From Salipiger marinus (GTDB taxonomy: Bacteria; Pseudomonadota; Alphaproteobacteria; Rhodobacterales; Rhodobacteraceae), in NCBI RefSeq assembly GCF_900100085.1, contig NZ_FNEJ01000004.1, positions 124,001-188,000 of the forward strand: a stretch of 64,000 bases of DNA, written 5' to 3'. The position numbers and the translations under genes are program-made. The notes beneath the pieces were generated by a model, which was not told where the DNA came from, searched no databases, and saw nothing but the letters and a program-made list of their open reading frames with translations. This document shows positions 48,825 to 57,465 of the stretch, one piece after another; the stretch's first letter is position 1; each line of letters begins with the position of its first letter.

Positions 48825-51228
48825 GGCACGGCGCGGCCATTCGCTGCAGCGGCGGCTGCTGGCCAGCATGACGGCGGCCTTCGTGCTGCTGCTGCTGCTG
48901 ATCTCGGTGCTGCTGTGGAACTATTCGCGCGCGGCGGCCAACCGCACCTATGACCTGCTGCTGGCCGGGGCGGCGCTGTCGGTGCTGGAACGCATCTCCT
49001 ACACCGCCGCCGGGCCGACCGTGGACCTGCCGCAATCGGCCATGGACATCCTCGCGCTCGCGGCGGATGACCGGGTGGTCTACCGGGTGTTTTCCCCCGG
49101 CTATGGCGATCTGACCGGCACGCCGGATCTGCCGCTGCCTGCGGATGCGCGCGCCTCGGTCGATCCTGTGTTCTATGATGTCCGGCTCGATGAGCCGTTC
49201 CGCTTCATCTATCAGGGGCGGCAGATCACCTCCAGTTCGGGGCGGGACTGGGTGTTCGTGCAGATCGGCCAGACGCAGGGCGCGCGCCGCGCACAGCTTG
49301 ATACGCTGTTTCTTTATGGCATGGCCGGGCTGGGGGGCGTGTCGCTGATCGGGCTGGTCTTTGTCTGGCTCGCGATCCGTTCCTCGCTGGCGCCGCTGGG
49401 GGACATCGCCCATACCCTGCTGGCGCGCAACCCGCGCGACCTGTCCCCCATCGAAGGCGACCCCCCGCAGGAGATCGCCGCCCTGTTCCGCGCGATCAAC
49501 AGCTTCATCTCGCAGCTTGGCCGCAGCCGGGCGCTGACCGAAAGCTTCATCGCCGACGTGGCGCATCAGACCCGCACCTCGCTGTCGGCGCTGCAGGGGC
49601 AGCTTGCGCTCGCCGTCGATGCGGACGAGCCCGAACGGATGCGCGGTCGGCTGGGCAAAGCCGAAAAGCAGGCCGAGCGCACCATGCACCTGACCAACCA
49701 GCTGCTGGCCAATGCCATGGTGATCCACCGCTCCGACGAGGCGCAGCTGGAACCGCTCGACCTGCGCAGGCTGGTGCGCGACACGCTGGCCGAACTGCTG
49801 CGCGAGCGGCGGCTGCGGGCGGTGACCATCTCGCTTGAAGACGAGGATCTGCCCGGCGGCACCGCCCCGGTGCGGGGCGATGCCATCTCCATCCGCGAGG
49901 CGCTGCGCAACCTCATCGACAATGCGGTGCGCCATGGCGGGCCGGAAAACACCATCCTCATCGAACTGGACGGCACGGCCGAGGTGGTGCGCCTGACCGT
50001 GTCCGATGCGGGACCCGGCATTCCCGCCGCCGACCGGCTGCGCGCCACCGAACGCTTCACCTCCATCAACTCTGCCACCGCCGGATCCGGGCTGGGGCTC
50101 GCCATCGTGCGGTCGGTGGCCGAAGGTCACGGCGCGCGGCTGGACCTGGGCAGCGCGGATCTGGGCGGGCTGCGCGCCCGCATCGTATTCCCCCGGCTGG
50201 CGACGCTGCTGCTGGCGGGGCTTCTGCTGAGTGCCGCGCCGCGCGGGGCCATGGCCGACGAGATCACCATCTGGGCCTCGACCGATCAGGTCGCCATGGC
50301 GCCGCTGATCTCCGCCTTTGCGGAACGTCATGCCGGGCTCGACATCACCTATCGCGAATTCCAGACCGTGGATCTGCACCGCGCCGTGCTGGAGGCGGGG
50401 GCAGAGGACATGCCCGATCTGGTCATCTCCTCGGCCATGGATCTACAGGTGGATCTGGTCAATCGCGGGCTTGCCCACCGGCTGCGCATCCCCGAGATGA
50501 TCCAGCCGCCCGGATGGGCGAAATGGCGGTCAGAGCTTTTCGGCTTCACCTTCGAACCCGCCGCCATCCTTTATGACCGCCGCGCCTTTTCCGCGCGCGA
50601 ACTGCCGACCAGCCACCGCGACCTGTCCAGCTTCATCCGCGATCACGAAAACGACCTGCGCGGCAAGATCGGCGGCTATGACCTGCGGCGGTCGGGGATC
50701 GGCTATCTTTTCGCCACGCAGGACACGATCCAGAGCGTGCAGGCCCAGCGTCTGACCGAGGTGCTGGGCCGCGCCCACATGCGCCGCTACTGCTGCACGG
50801 CGGATATGGCGGTGGCGACGCAGCGCGGCGAACTGGCCATGGCGCTGAACGTCATCGGATCCTACGCGCTGCATCTGGGCAAGGAATTCCCCGATATCGG
50901 GGTGCATTTCCTCGACGACTACAATCTGGTCATGTCGCGCACGGTCTTCGTGCCGAAAGGCGCGCGCAATCCGCAGCGCGCCGAAACCTTCGTGATCTTC
51001 CTGCTGTCGCAGGAAGGGCAGGCGCTGATCGAATCCGGCACGGCGCTGATCCCGCTCGAACCGGTCAGCGAGCCGCACTCGCCCATTGCCGGGCTGCTGG
51101 CCAGCAAGTCCGGAAGCTTTCTGCCGATCCGGCTGGGGCCGGGCCTCTTGACCTTTCTCGACGAGATCAAGCGCCGCGAATTCCTGCGCAGCTGGGACGC
51201 GACGATGATCGACGATTACGGGCCATAG
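48805..51228 (+). CDS. TctE-like sensor histidine kinase fused to a C-terminal periplasmic solute-binding domain
   Basis: 807 residues. TM1 about 20-38; periplasmic sensor part 39-168 (TctE N-terminal-like); TM2 about 169-190; HAMP-like linker; H-box FIADVAHQTRTSLSAL with His254; N-box RNLIDNAVRHG; G-boxes SDAGPGIP and GSGLGLAIV; kinase ends near 463. A third hydrophobic segment follows at once (LATLLLAGLLLSAAPRGAMA, 465-484), shaped like a signal peptide. Residues 485-807 are a solute-binding protein domain (DEITIWASTDQVAMAPLISAFAERHAGLDITYREFQ … VFVPKGARNPQRAETFVIFLLSQEGQALIESG) of the ferric/extracellular SBP type. No stop or start codon separates the parts. The start at 48805 overlaps tctD by 20 bp. 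Confidence 0.88.
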   Translation: MSATTTRARRGHSLQRRLLASMTAAFVLLLLLISVLLWNYSRAAANRTYDLLLAGAALSVLERISYTAAGPTVDLPQSAMDILALAADDRVVYRVFSPGYGDLTGTPDLPLPADARASVDPVFYDVRLDEPFRFIYQGRQITSSSGRDWVFVQIGQTQGARRAQLDTLFLYGMAGLGGVSLIGLVFVWLAIRSSLAPLGDIAHTLLARNPRDLSPIEGDPPQEIAALFRAINSFISQLGRSRALTESFIADVAHQTRTSLSALQGQLALAVDADEPERMRGRLGKAEKQAERTMHLTNQLLANAMVIHRSDEAQLEPLDLRRLVRDTLAELLRERRLRAVTISLEDEDLPGGTAPVRGDAISIREALRNLIDNAVRHGGPENTILIELDGTAEVVRLTVSDAGPGIPAADRLRATERFTSINSATAGSGLGLAIVRSVAEGHGARLDLGSADLGGLRARIVFPRLATLLLAGLLLSAAPRGAMADEITIWASTDQVAMAPLISAFAERHAGLDITYREFQTVDLHRAVLEAGAEDMPDLVISSAMDLQVDLVNRGLAHRLRIPEMIQPPGWAKWRSELFGFTFEPAAILYDRRAFSARELPTSHRDLSSFIRDHENDLRGKIGGYDLRRSGIGYLFATQDTIQSVQAQRLTEVLGRAHMRRYCCTADMAVATQRGELAMALNVIGSYALHLGKEFPDIGVHFLDDYNLVMSRTVFVPKGARNPQRAETFVIFLLSQEGQALIESGTALIPLEPVSEPHSPIAGLLASKSGSFLPIRLGPGLLTFLDEIKRREFLRSWDATMIDDYGP

Positions 51229-51232
51229 ACCC

Positions 51233-51255
51233 GCCTGCCCTCGGGCGCGGCAGGC
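51233..51255. terminator. Short hairpin between convergent genes
   Basis: 7-bp stem (GCCTGCC 51233-51239, complement 51249-51255) with 9-base loop between the kinase stop and the end of the convergent lipoprotein gene. Weak, no T-tract. Confidence 0.35.
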
Positions 51256-51260
51256 CGCGC

Positions 51261-51548
51261 TCAGCCGCAGCGCAGGCCGGTGATGATGCCGCTGGCGTCA
51301 TGGTCGATGTTCAGACGCTCCGGGTTGTGGTCCATGGTCACCATGGTGTCGGGGCCGATCACCCGGATCATGGGATCCGCAGGCAGCGTCACCGCCGCGA
51401 TGTTCTTGCCCACCAGCGCCTCGTAGCGGTCGGGGGCGCAGGCCTGCGCCCCGGCATCGGGGGTCGCGGGCGGGACGGAGGGTTCCGCGCAGGCGGAAAG
51501 ACCAAGGGCGGCCAGCGTGGCCAGCAGCGGCAGACGGGTCTGGATCAT
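51261..51548 (-). CDS. Small lipoprotein, peptidase inhibitor I78 family-like
   Basis: 95 residues with a signal peptide and lipobox (LLATLAALGLSACAEPS). The mature part, CAPDRYEALVGKNIAAVTLPADPMIRVIGPDTMVTMDHNPERLNIDHD then GIITGLRCG, matches the I78 inhibitor family, including the LVG, RVI-P and DYxPxRLN-like elements and the C-terminal CG. AAGGAG precedes ATG 51548; the longer frame is an artefact. A periplasmic protease inhibitor is the family expectation; the protease is unknown. Confidence 0.82.
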   Translation of the reverse strand: MIQTRLPLLATLAALGLSACAEPSVPPATPDAGAQACAPDRYEALVGKNIAAVTLPADPMIRVIGPDTMVTMDHNPERLNIDHDASGIITGLRCG

Positions 51549-51680
51549 GATAGGCTCCTTCTGGGACATGCCCGGATGACAGGGGCAGGCTTGCGGCACT
51601 GTGGCACGGCTGTCGATCCGGATCCGTCGCGAAAGCCGGGGCCGGCAGATTTCCGCCCGATCCTGATTTGCGCCCCTGCC

Positions 51681-52832
51681 TCAGCTGCCGCGCACGCTGG
51701 TCCGGGCCAGCGCCGCGATCAGATCGGTGCGCGTGACGATGCCCACCAGCCTGTCGCGCTGCAGCACCGGCACCGCATCCACGCCGCCATCGGCCATCAT
51801 CGGCAGCAGCGCCGCAACCGGGGTGGCGCGCGTTGCGCGCGGCCCGGCGACGCTCATGATCTCCTCCGCCCGGACCGGACGGGCGCGGCCCCGGTCCAGC
51901 AGCCGCTTCAGCGCCGGGGCAAAGCCCCGGTCAAGCCGCAGCGCATCCTCGCGCGCCCGGGTGATGAGGTGGATCTGGAAGATCACCCCCAGAAAGCGGT
52001 CCTGCGGTCCCACCACCGGCAGCGAGGTGAAACGGTGGCGCCGGAACAGATCCGCCACCTCGGCAAGGCGGGTGTCGGGCCGCACCGTCACCAGATCGCG
52101 CGACATGATGTCCCCGGCATGGGCCGGGCCGGTCTGACGCGCCGCCGCCTGCAGCTCTGCCGCGCCGATCAGCCGCGCCAGATCCTCGACCCCAAGGTTG
52201 AAAGACTGGCGGTAGCGGTCCAGAATCCGGCTCAGTTCCGCCTCCGTCAGGCCCAGCCGGGCCACGGGATCGGCATCGCGGGTGCCCCGGTCATTGGGTG
52301 CCTCGAACTGGCGGAAGGGATAGCGGCGCCCGGTCAGCCGGGCATAGATCGCGGCAAGCCCGACAAGCGTGACGGTGCCCACCCCCACCGGCGCAAGCGC
52401 GAACCAGAACCCCAGCCGCTCCACCGCCTCGGGGCTCAGCGCCACGGTCATGGCGACCGCCCCGGCGGGCGGATGCACCGCGCGGCAGAGCATGGTCGCG
52501 GCAACCGCCAGCCCCACCGCCAGCGCGACCCGCGCCACTGGTGGCTCCACCAGCAGGCATACGGCAACGCCCACCAGCGCCGCGACCATATTGCCGACGA
52601 TTGCCGACCATGGCTGCGCCAGCGGGCTGTTGGGCACCGCGAACAGCAGCACCGAACTCGCCCCGAAGGGCGCGACCAGATAAAGGCCAAGGTTCAGGTC
52701 GGCCACGGGCGACAGCACCAGCAGCCCCGTCACCCCCAGCCCGAACACCGCGCCAAGCCCGGCCCGCAGCGCCTCCACCGGCGGCACCCGCGCCACTGCC
52801 GGGCCAAGACCCCGGAACGCTCGAAACATCAC
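51681..52832 (-). CDS. HPP-family membrane protein with C-terminal CBS domains
   Basis: 383 residues. N-terminal ~170: four to five membrane helices with the HPP motif in CRAVHPPAGAVAMTVAL and the family's PFGASSVLLFAVPNSPLAQPWSAIVGN. C-terminal CBS pair: AGDIMSRDLVTVRPDTRLAEVADLFRRHRFTSLPVV and AEEIMSVAGPRATRATPVAALLPMMADGGVDAVPVL. HPP proteins have been linked to nitrite transport in some organisms, and CBS pairs bind adenosyl ligands; neither is proven here. A LacI-type palindrome sits 11 bp in front of the start. Confidence 0.85.
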   Translation of the reverse strand: MMFRAFRGLGPAVARVPPVEALRAGLGAVFGLGVTGLLVLSPVADLNLGLYLVAPFGASSVLLFAVPNSPLAQPWSAIVGNMVAALVGVAVCLLVEPPVARVALAVGLAVAATMLCRAVHPPAGAVAMTVALSPEAVERLGFWFALAPVGVGTVTLVGLAAIYARLTGRRYPFRQFEAPNDRGTRDADPVARLGLTEAELSRILDRYRQSFNLGVEDLARLIGAAELQAAARQTGPAHAGDIMSRDLVTVRPDTRLAEVADLFRRHRFTSLPVVGPQDRFLGVIFQIHLITRAREDALRLDRGFAPALKRLLDRGRARPVRAEEIMSVAGPRATRATPVAALLPMMADGGVDAVPVLQRDRLVGIVTRTDLIAALARTSVRGS

Positions 52833-52842
52833 ATCCCCCGAT

Positions 52843-52865
52843 TTTTGCTGAAAGTTTCAGCAAAA
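52843..52865. promoter_or_regulatory. 23-bp perfect palindrome, LacI-family-type operator
   Basis: Arms of 11 bases (TTTTGCTGAAA at 52843-52853 and its complement at 52855-52865) around a single central base. The core TGCTGAAA-N-TTTCAGCA resembles operators of LacI-family sugar regulators. It overlaps the leader of the HPP-CBS gene and is 134 bp before the LysR gene. No LacI regulator is encoded in this window. Confidence 0.6.
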
Positions 52866-52998
52866 TGAAAAGAGTGCAACCCGCCGCCGCAGAGGGGGAA
52901 TTTCCGGCGCCGGACCCCGGAACCCCGGTCGCGGGGCTGGCCCCTGTTGCCGCCGCGTCTTATAAGCCAGCAGGATAAACGGCCCAGAGTGATTGGTC

Positions 52999-53895
52999 AT
53001 GCTGACGCTTCGACATTACGAGCTGCTGGTCACGCTGGCCGAAGAGCTGCATTTTGGCCGCGCCGCCGAACGGCTGGGCATTTCGCAGCCGCAGCTGACG
53101 CTGCAGCTCAAGCAGATGGAAGAAATGATCGGCGCGCTGCTGTTCGACCGGACGCGGCGGCGGGTGGCGCTGTCCACGGCGGGCGCGCTGCTGCTGCCAG
53201 AGGCGCGCGCGGTGCTGCGCCATGCCGAACGCGCGCAGGATGTGGCGCTGCGCGTCGGGCGCGGCATGATCGGCGAACTGGCGCTGGGATATATCGGCGC
53301 CGCCGCCTATAACGGCGTGCTGACCCGGCTGGTGCGCCGCTACCGCGAACGGGCGCCGCAGACCACGCTGCAGCTGACGCTGATGGATCTGGACCGCTCC
53401 ATCCCCGAGGTGGCGGCGGGCAATCTGGATGCGGGCATCGTGCGCCTGCCCTTCCCCGACCTGCCCGCCAGCCTGACCACGCGCACGCTCTGCGCCGAAC
53501 CGCTGTGGATCGCCCTGCCCGAGGATCACCCGCTGGCCGCCCCCGGCCTGCCCGTGGCGCTGCGCGACCTGAAGGGCGAGCCGTTCATCGCCACGCATCT
53601 GCCGCCCAATTCCGGCTTTTCCGCCGCGATGCACCGCGCCTGCGCCAGCGCCGGGATCACGCCCGACATCGTGCAGCGCTCGCCGCAATTCGCCTCCATC
53701 GTCAGCCTCGTGGCGGCGGGGCTGGGGGTGGCGGTGGTGCCCGAGGCGATCCGCCATGTGCAGCTGGAAGGCGTGGTCTACAAACCGCTCGACGGGCTGA
53801 CGGTGACCGCCGACATTTCGCTGGTCTATCAGACCGACCGGGACAGCCCGCCGCTGGCGCTGCTGCTGTCCTGCCTTGATGACACCCCGCTGTAA
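52999..53895 (+). CDS. LysR-family transcriptional regulator of the catabolic cluster
   Basis: 298 residues. MLTLRHYELLVTLAEELHFGRAAERLGISQPQLTLQLKQMEEMIGALLFDRTRRRVALSTAG is a CatR/BenM-like HTH. The effector half has LALGYIGAAAYNGVLTRLVRRYRERAPQTTLQL and SIVSLVAAGLGVAVVPEAIRHV. It stands 9 bp upstream of the PcaD-like gene and shares its transcript, and probably senses an aromatic or lactone acid by family resemblance. The start at 52999 is taken from the conserved N-terminus. Confidence 0.88.
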   Translation: MLTLRHYELLVTLAEELHFGRAAERLGISQPQLTLQLKQMEEMIGALLFDRTRRRVALSTAGALLLPEARAVLRHAERAQDVALRVGRGMIGELALGYIGAAAYNGVLTRLVRRYRERAPQTTLQLTLMDLDRSIPEVAAGNLDAGIVRLPFPDLPASLTTRTLCAEPLWIALPEDHPLAAPGLPVALRDLKGEPFIATHLPPNSGFSAAMHRACASAGITPDIVQRSPQFASIVSLVAAGLGVAVVPEAIRHVQLEGVVYKPLDGLTVTADISLVYQTDRDSPPLALLLSCLDDTPL

Positions 53896-53904
53896 GGAGT
53901 TCCC

Positions 53905-54678
53905 ATGGAAAGCTTCACCACCTTTGACGGCCTGTTCCACGGCCACCGCCCCGCCACGGGCAACGCCCCCACGCTGGTTTTTGCCAATTCGCTTGGCACC
54001 GACCTGCGGGTCTGGGACCGGGTCGTGGCGCTGCTGCCCGACACATGGGGCGTGCTGCGGATGGACAAGCGCGGCCACGGCCTCAGCGCCGCGCGCGACA
54101 CGCTGAGCATCGAGACGCTGGCCGATGACGCGGAGGCGCTGCTGGACCATCACGGCATCACGCAGTTTGTCGGCGTCGGCCTGTCGGTGGGCGGGCTCAT
54201 CATGCAGCGGCTGGCGCTGCGCCGCGCGGGTGCTATGACGCATCTGGTGCTGTCCGACACCGCCGCCAAGATCGGCTCGCCCGAGATCTGGAACCCGCGC
54301 ATCGACACGGTGCGGGCGCAGGGCATCGCCTCGATCGGGGACATGATCCTGCAGCGCTGGTTCGTGCCCGCCTATCGCGACACGCAGGATTTCGCCATGT
54401 GGCGCGCCATGCTGGAACGCACCCCCGCCGAAGGCTATGCGCAGGTCTGCGAGGCGATCCGCGATGCCGATTACACCGCCGATCTGGCGCGCATCGCGAA
54501 GCCCACGCTGGTGGTGGTGGGCGAGGGCGACGCCTCGACCCCGCCCGCGCTGGTGAAAGCCACAGCAGAGGCCATCCCCGGCGCCCGGTTTGTCGAGATT
54601 GCCGAAGCCGGCCACCTGCCCTGCGTCGAACAGCCCGCGCGGTTTGCCGCCCTGCTGCAGGAGCATGTGGCGGCCTGA
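53905..54678 (+). CDS. 3-oxoadipate enol-lactonase-like alpha/beta hydrolase
   Basis: 257 residues, PcaD-group alpha/beta hydrolase. The family's LVFANSLGTDLRVWD entry motif is followed by RMDKRGHGLS, the nucleophile elbow VGLSVGG with Ser94, the acidic residue in VVGEGDASTPP and the His in AEAGHLPCVEQP. PcaD hydrolyses 3-oxoadipate enol-lactone, but no protocatechuate or catechol ring-cleavage genes are present, so a related lactone may be the substrate. AAGGAG precedes the ATG. Confidence 0.85.
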   Translation: MESFTTFDGLFHGHRPATGNAPTLVFANSLGTDLRVWDRVVALLPDTWGVLRMDKRGHGLSAARDTLSIETLADDAEALLDHHGITQFVGVGLSVGGLIMQRLALRRAGAMTHLVLSDTAAKIGSPEIWNPRIDTVRAQGIASIGDMILQRWFVPAYRDTQDFAMWRAMLERTPAEGYAQVCEAIRDADYTADLARIAKPTLVVVGEGDASTPPALVKATAEAIPGARFVEIAEAGHLPCVEQPARFAALLQEHVAA

Positions 54679-54688
54679 CCACCGTTTC

Positions 54689-54710
54689 GGCCCGGCGTCA
54701 CCGCCGGGCC
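54689..54710. terminator. Hairpin between convergent PcaD-like and SDR genes
   Basis: A perfect 9-bp stem (GGCCCGGCG 54689-54697, complement 54702-54710), 4-base loop, in the 40-bp gap between convergent stops. Probable shared terminator without a T-tract. Confidence 0.55.
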
Positions 54711-54718
54711 GCCCGGGC

Positions 54719-55435
54719 CTAGCCCACCGTCACGCCGCCGCAGACAAACAGCGTCTGGCCGGTGACAAAGCCCGCTTCGGGCGCGCAGAAGAACGACACG
54801 GCATTGGCCACATCCTCTACCGTGCCGACGCGGCGCAGCGGCACGTGGTCGATGATCTCGCGCGTCAGCGGCGCGTCGGGCGGGTTGTTGCGCCAGAAGG
54901 CGTCGGTGCCGATGGGACCGGGCGCCACGCAGTTGACGGTGATGCCATGCGGCCCCAGTTCCAGCGCCCAAGTCCGGGCCATGGACTGCGCCGCCCCCTT
55001 GCTGGCGGAGTAAAGCGTGCGCCGTTCCTTGCCCAGCGTCACGCGGCTGGTGTTCATCACGATCCGCCCGCCGCCCGCCGCCTTCATCCCCGGCAGGAAG
55101 GCCTGCGCGCACAGGATCGAAGGCCGCAGGTTCACATGCAGCAGGCGGTCGAAATCGGCGGGATCGACCTCTTCCAGCGGCGCGGGGCAGACGATGCCCA
55201 CATTGTTGACAAGGCAGGTCACCTCTTCCTCGGCGGCGATCCGCGCGCAGAGCGCCTGCACCGCCGCCGCATCGGAGAGATCCACCACATGGAACCGGTC
55301 GACCTGCGCCGCAGGCTCTGCCTGATCCAGCACGATGACGCGGAAGCCGTCGGCAGCGAGCCGCGCCGCGATGCCCGCGCCGATGCCGCCCGCGCCCCCG
55401 GTGACCACCGCCGCGCGGCGGCTGAAGCCGCTCAC
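54719..55435 (-). CDS. Short-chain dehydrogenase/reductase (SDR)
   Basis: 238 residues. Classical SDR motifs: AAVVTGGAGGIGAGIAARLA (TGxxxGxG), CLVNNVGIV (NNxG), NTSR … YSASKGAAQSMARTWALELGPHGITVNCVAPG with catalytic Tyr and Lys. The start is GTG 55435, overlapping the CatC-like stop (GTGA); the longer ATG frame to 55498 would run into the neighbour. It is last in the AtoE-YciI-CatC-SDR run. Substrate is a hydroxy acid or diol, not predictable. Confidence 0.87.
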   Translation of the reverse strand: MSGFSRRAAVVTGGAGGIGAGIAARLAADGFRVIVLDQAEPAAQVDRFHVVDLSDAAAVQALCARIAAEEEVTCLVNNVGIVCPAPLEEVDPADFDRLLHVNLRPSILCAQAFLPGMKAAGGGRIVMNTSRVTLGKERRTLYSASKGAAQSMARTWALELGPHGITVNCVAPGPIGTDAFWRNNPPDAPLTREIIDHVPLRRVGTVEDVANAVSFFCAPEAGFVTGQTLFVCGGVTVG

Positions 55436-55722
55436 AGGTCGCCCTCCCGGATCGAGGAGGGATGCCGGCAGAGCGGCGTCACCTCGATCTGCATCCACGG
55501 AAACAGCGGCAGGCTGCTCAGCACCTCGTGCAGATGGGCGTTGTCGCGGCAGTCAAGGATGCTGACATTGCGATATTCGCCCACCACGCGCCACAGATGC
55601 CGCCAGATGCCCTGCGCCTGCAGATCCTGCGCATAGGTCTTTTCCCGCGCCTTGATGTCCTCGGCCTCCGCCGGATCCATGTCCGGCGGCAGCGTCACGG
55701 TCATGGTCACATGATACAGCAT
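55432..55722 (-). CDS. Muconolactone delta-isomerase family protein
   Basis: 96 residues, exactly the family length. LYHVTMTVTLPPDMDPAEAEDIKAREKTYAQDLQAQGIWRHLWRVVGEYRNVSILD and the C-terminal LSSLPLFPWMQIEVTPLCRHPSS match CatC (dimeric ferredoxin-like fold; the catalytic Glu is at EDIKAREK). CatC isomerises muconolactone to 3-oxoadipate enol-lactone, the PcaD substrate, so it pairs logically with the PcaD-like hydrolase 750 bp away. Overlaps YciI (TGATG) and SDR (GTGA). Confidence 0.85.
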   Translation of the reverse strand: MLYHVTMTVTLPPDMDPAEAEDIKAREKTYAQDLQAQGIWRHLWRVVGEYRNVSILDCRDNAHLHEVLSSLPLFPWMQIEVTPLCRHPSSIREGDL

Positions 55723-56027
55723 CAGCCCTCGTCCAGTGTGTTGCGCCCGTCCAGATAGGCCTTGCGCCAGCGGGTGACGGTGACCCGGTCAAACAGATCG
55801 CCCGCGAAGAAGGGATCACCTTCGATGAAGGCCTGCGCCTTGGCGCGGCTGTCCACGTCCAGCAGGTAAAGCCCGCCGCTCGCCGCCTGCCCGTCCTCGT
55901 CCAGCTTGGCGCCGCAGGCCAGCAGCAGCGCCTTGTGCCGCTCCAGATAGTCCAGATGCGCGGGGCGCAGATCCAGCCGCAGCGCGCCGTGATCCGGCTT
56001 GTCCCATGTTTCGATCATGTATGGCAT
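55722..56027 (-). CDS. YciI-family protein
   Basis: 101 residues. MPYMIETWDKPDHGALRLDLRPAHLDYLERHKALLLACGA, GGLYLLDVDSRAKAQAFIEGDPFFAGDLFDRVTVTRW is the YciI fold, with the conserved H and D pair. YciI-like proteins include dehydrochlorinases and lactone or muconate-processing helpers. Its position directly in front of the CatC-like gene suggests a role with it. It starts 1 bp after the AtoE-like gene ends. Confidence 0.85.
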   Translation of the reverse strand: MPYMIETWDKPDHGALRLDLRPAHLDYLERHKALLLACGAKLDEDGQAASGGLYLLDVDSRAKAQAFIEGDPFFAGDLFDRVTVTRWRKAYLDGRNTLDEG

Positions 56028-56028
56028 C

Positions 56029-57357
56029 TCAGGCTCCCATCATGCCCCAGAGAGTGACCGTGGCCAGAAACACCACGCCCAGATAAAGCAGCACCAGCAC
56101 CATGTAGCCCATCAGATCCTTGAGCTTCAGCCCCGAGATGGCGAGCGCGGGCAGCAGCCAGAAGGGCTGCACCATGTTGGTCCACTGGTCGCCGATCTGC
56201 ACCGCCAGCGCCGTGGCCGGGATCGAGGCACCCAGCTCCTTGGCCGCTGCCATCATCACCGGGCCCTGAATGACCCACTGCCCGCCGCCCGACGGCACGA
56301 GGATGTTGATGATCCCCGCCGAAAGGAACGACCAGATCGGCAGCGTCTGCGCGGTGGAGAAGGACACGAACCAGTTGGAGAAGGTCACGATCAGCCCGGA
56401 TCCGGCCAGAATGGCAAGGATGCCCGCATAGAACGGGTATTGCACGATGATGCCGCCCACCACCTTCACCCCGTCATTCAGCGCCGCCAGAAACCGCGCG
56501 GGCGTGACGAACAGCGTGACGCCAAGGAACAGGAACAGCAGGTTGACGAAATTGAGCGTGATGCTGCCGCCATCGACCAGATAAAGCGCGGCATAGAACA
56601 GCCCGAACAGACCCATGCCCACACCCAGCACCGGCGAGCGGTTCAGCCGCTCGGCCAGCGTGCGTTCGGCCGGGTCGGCGGCGGGCTCTGCCGCGATTTC
56701 GGGGGCGGGTTTGGCCCGGACCACGTCGGCGGGGTTCTTGGGGTGCAGCATCGCGTTGAAGAGCGGCAGCGTCACCAGCAGGATCAGGTTCATGGTCAGC
56801 AGATAGGGCGAAAAGATCGTGTCCGACAGCGAGACCAGCCCGATCGTCTCTTCAAGGAAATGGCCGGGCGTGTTGATGAGCAGCGGCACCGATCCCGACA
56901 GGCCCACGCCATAGACGGCAAAGCCGGAATAGCCCGCCGCGATGACCAGCGGGTAATGCAGGCCCTCGACCTTGCGCCCCAGTTTCTGCGCGATCAGCGT
57001 GCCCAGAACCAGACCGAAGCCCCAGTTGAGCCAGCTTCCCACGCCGCCGAACAGCGTGGCGGCGATGATCGCCGCGCGCGGCGTGGTGATGCCCGACACC
57101 ACCATGTCCATCAGCCGGTCCACCGCCGGGGTGCGCGCAAGGATGTAGCCCGCCAGCAGGATCACGGTCATCTGCATGGTGAAGGCAAGCAGGTTCCAGA
57201 AGCCGTCGCCCCAGTAGCGGGTCGCTTCCAGAAAGCCGGTGCCCTGCGCCAGCATGGCGATCAGCACGGTCAGCGCGGTCAGCAGGATCGCCACGACCAG
57301 CGGGTCGGGCATGTAGCGGTTCACGATCCGCGTAAAGAAGTTCGCAAGTGCGGTCAC
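56029..57357 (-). CDS. AtoE-type short-chain fatty acid transporter
   Basis: 442 residues, about 12 membrane segments. FTRIVNRYMPDPLVVAILLTALTVLIAMLAQG, MQMTVILLAGYILARTPAVDRLMDMVV, VGSWLNWGFGLVLGTLIAQKLGRKVEGLHYPLVIAAGYSGFAVYGVGLSGSVPLLINTPGH and LVPSGGGQWVIQGPVMMAAAKELG are the AtoE/TIGR00366 pattern. It imports a short fatty acid or related carboxylate for the genes behind it. Start is GTG 57357 with GAGGAGACAGACC; the ATG frame to 57420 is in the promoter. Confidence 0.88.
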   Translation of the reverse strand: MTALANFFTRIVNRYMPDPLVVAILLTALTVLIAMLAQGTGFLEATRYWGDGFWNLLAFTMQMTVILLAGYILARTPAVDRLMDMVVSGITTPRAAIIAATLFGGVGSWLNWGFGLVLGTLIAQKLGRKVEGLHYPLVIAAGYSGFAVYGVGLSGSVPLLINTPGHFLEETIGLVSLSDTIFSPYLLTMNLILLVTLPLFNAMLHPKNPADVVRAKPAPEIAAEPAADPAERTLAERLNRSPVLGVGMGLFGLFYAALYLVDGGSITLNFVNLLFLFLGVTLFVTPARFLAALNDGVKVVGGIIVQYPFYAGILAILAGSGLIVTFSNWFVSFSTAQTLPIWSFLSAGIINILVPSGGGQWVIQGPVMMAAAKELGASIPATALAVQIGDQWTNMVQPFWLLPALAISGLKLKDLMGYMVLVLLYLGVVFLATVTLWGMMGA

Positions 57358-57465
57358 GGTCTGTCTCCTCGCCGGGTCACGGTCCCCGGCTCTCCCTCTG
57401 TGATAATCATTGCAAATCATACAAAGCCAGTTATCTTGTCAACCAATATGATGGAGGAGATTTAC
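57358..57465. promoter_or_regulatory. Divergent promoter region of the catabolic cluster
   Basis: 108 bp, A+T-rich in the middle. A TTGTCAACCAA dyad-like element (57437-57447) resembles a GT-N-AC regulator half-site pair and overlaps a possible -35 (TTGTCA). GGAGGAG for the plus-strand gene lies at its right end. The regulator could be the LysR at 52999. Confidence 0.4.

Noticed and set aside
55999-57465. Long plus-strand extension of the 3-hydroxyacyl-CoA-dehydrogenase-like frame
   Set aside because: It is antisense to the AtoE-like carrier; the GGAGGAG site and Rossmann start put the true ATG at 57466.
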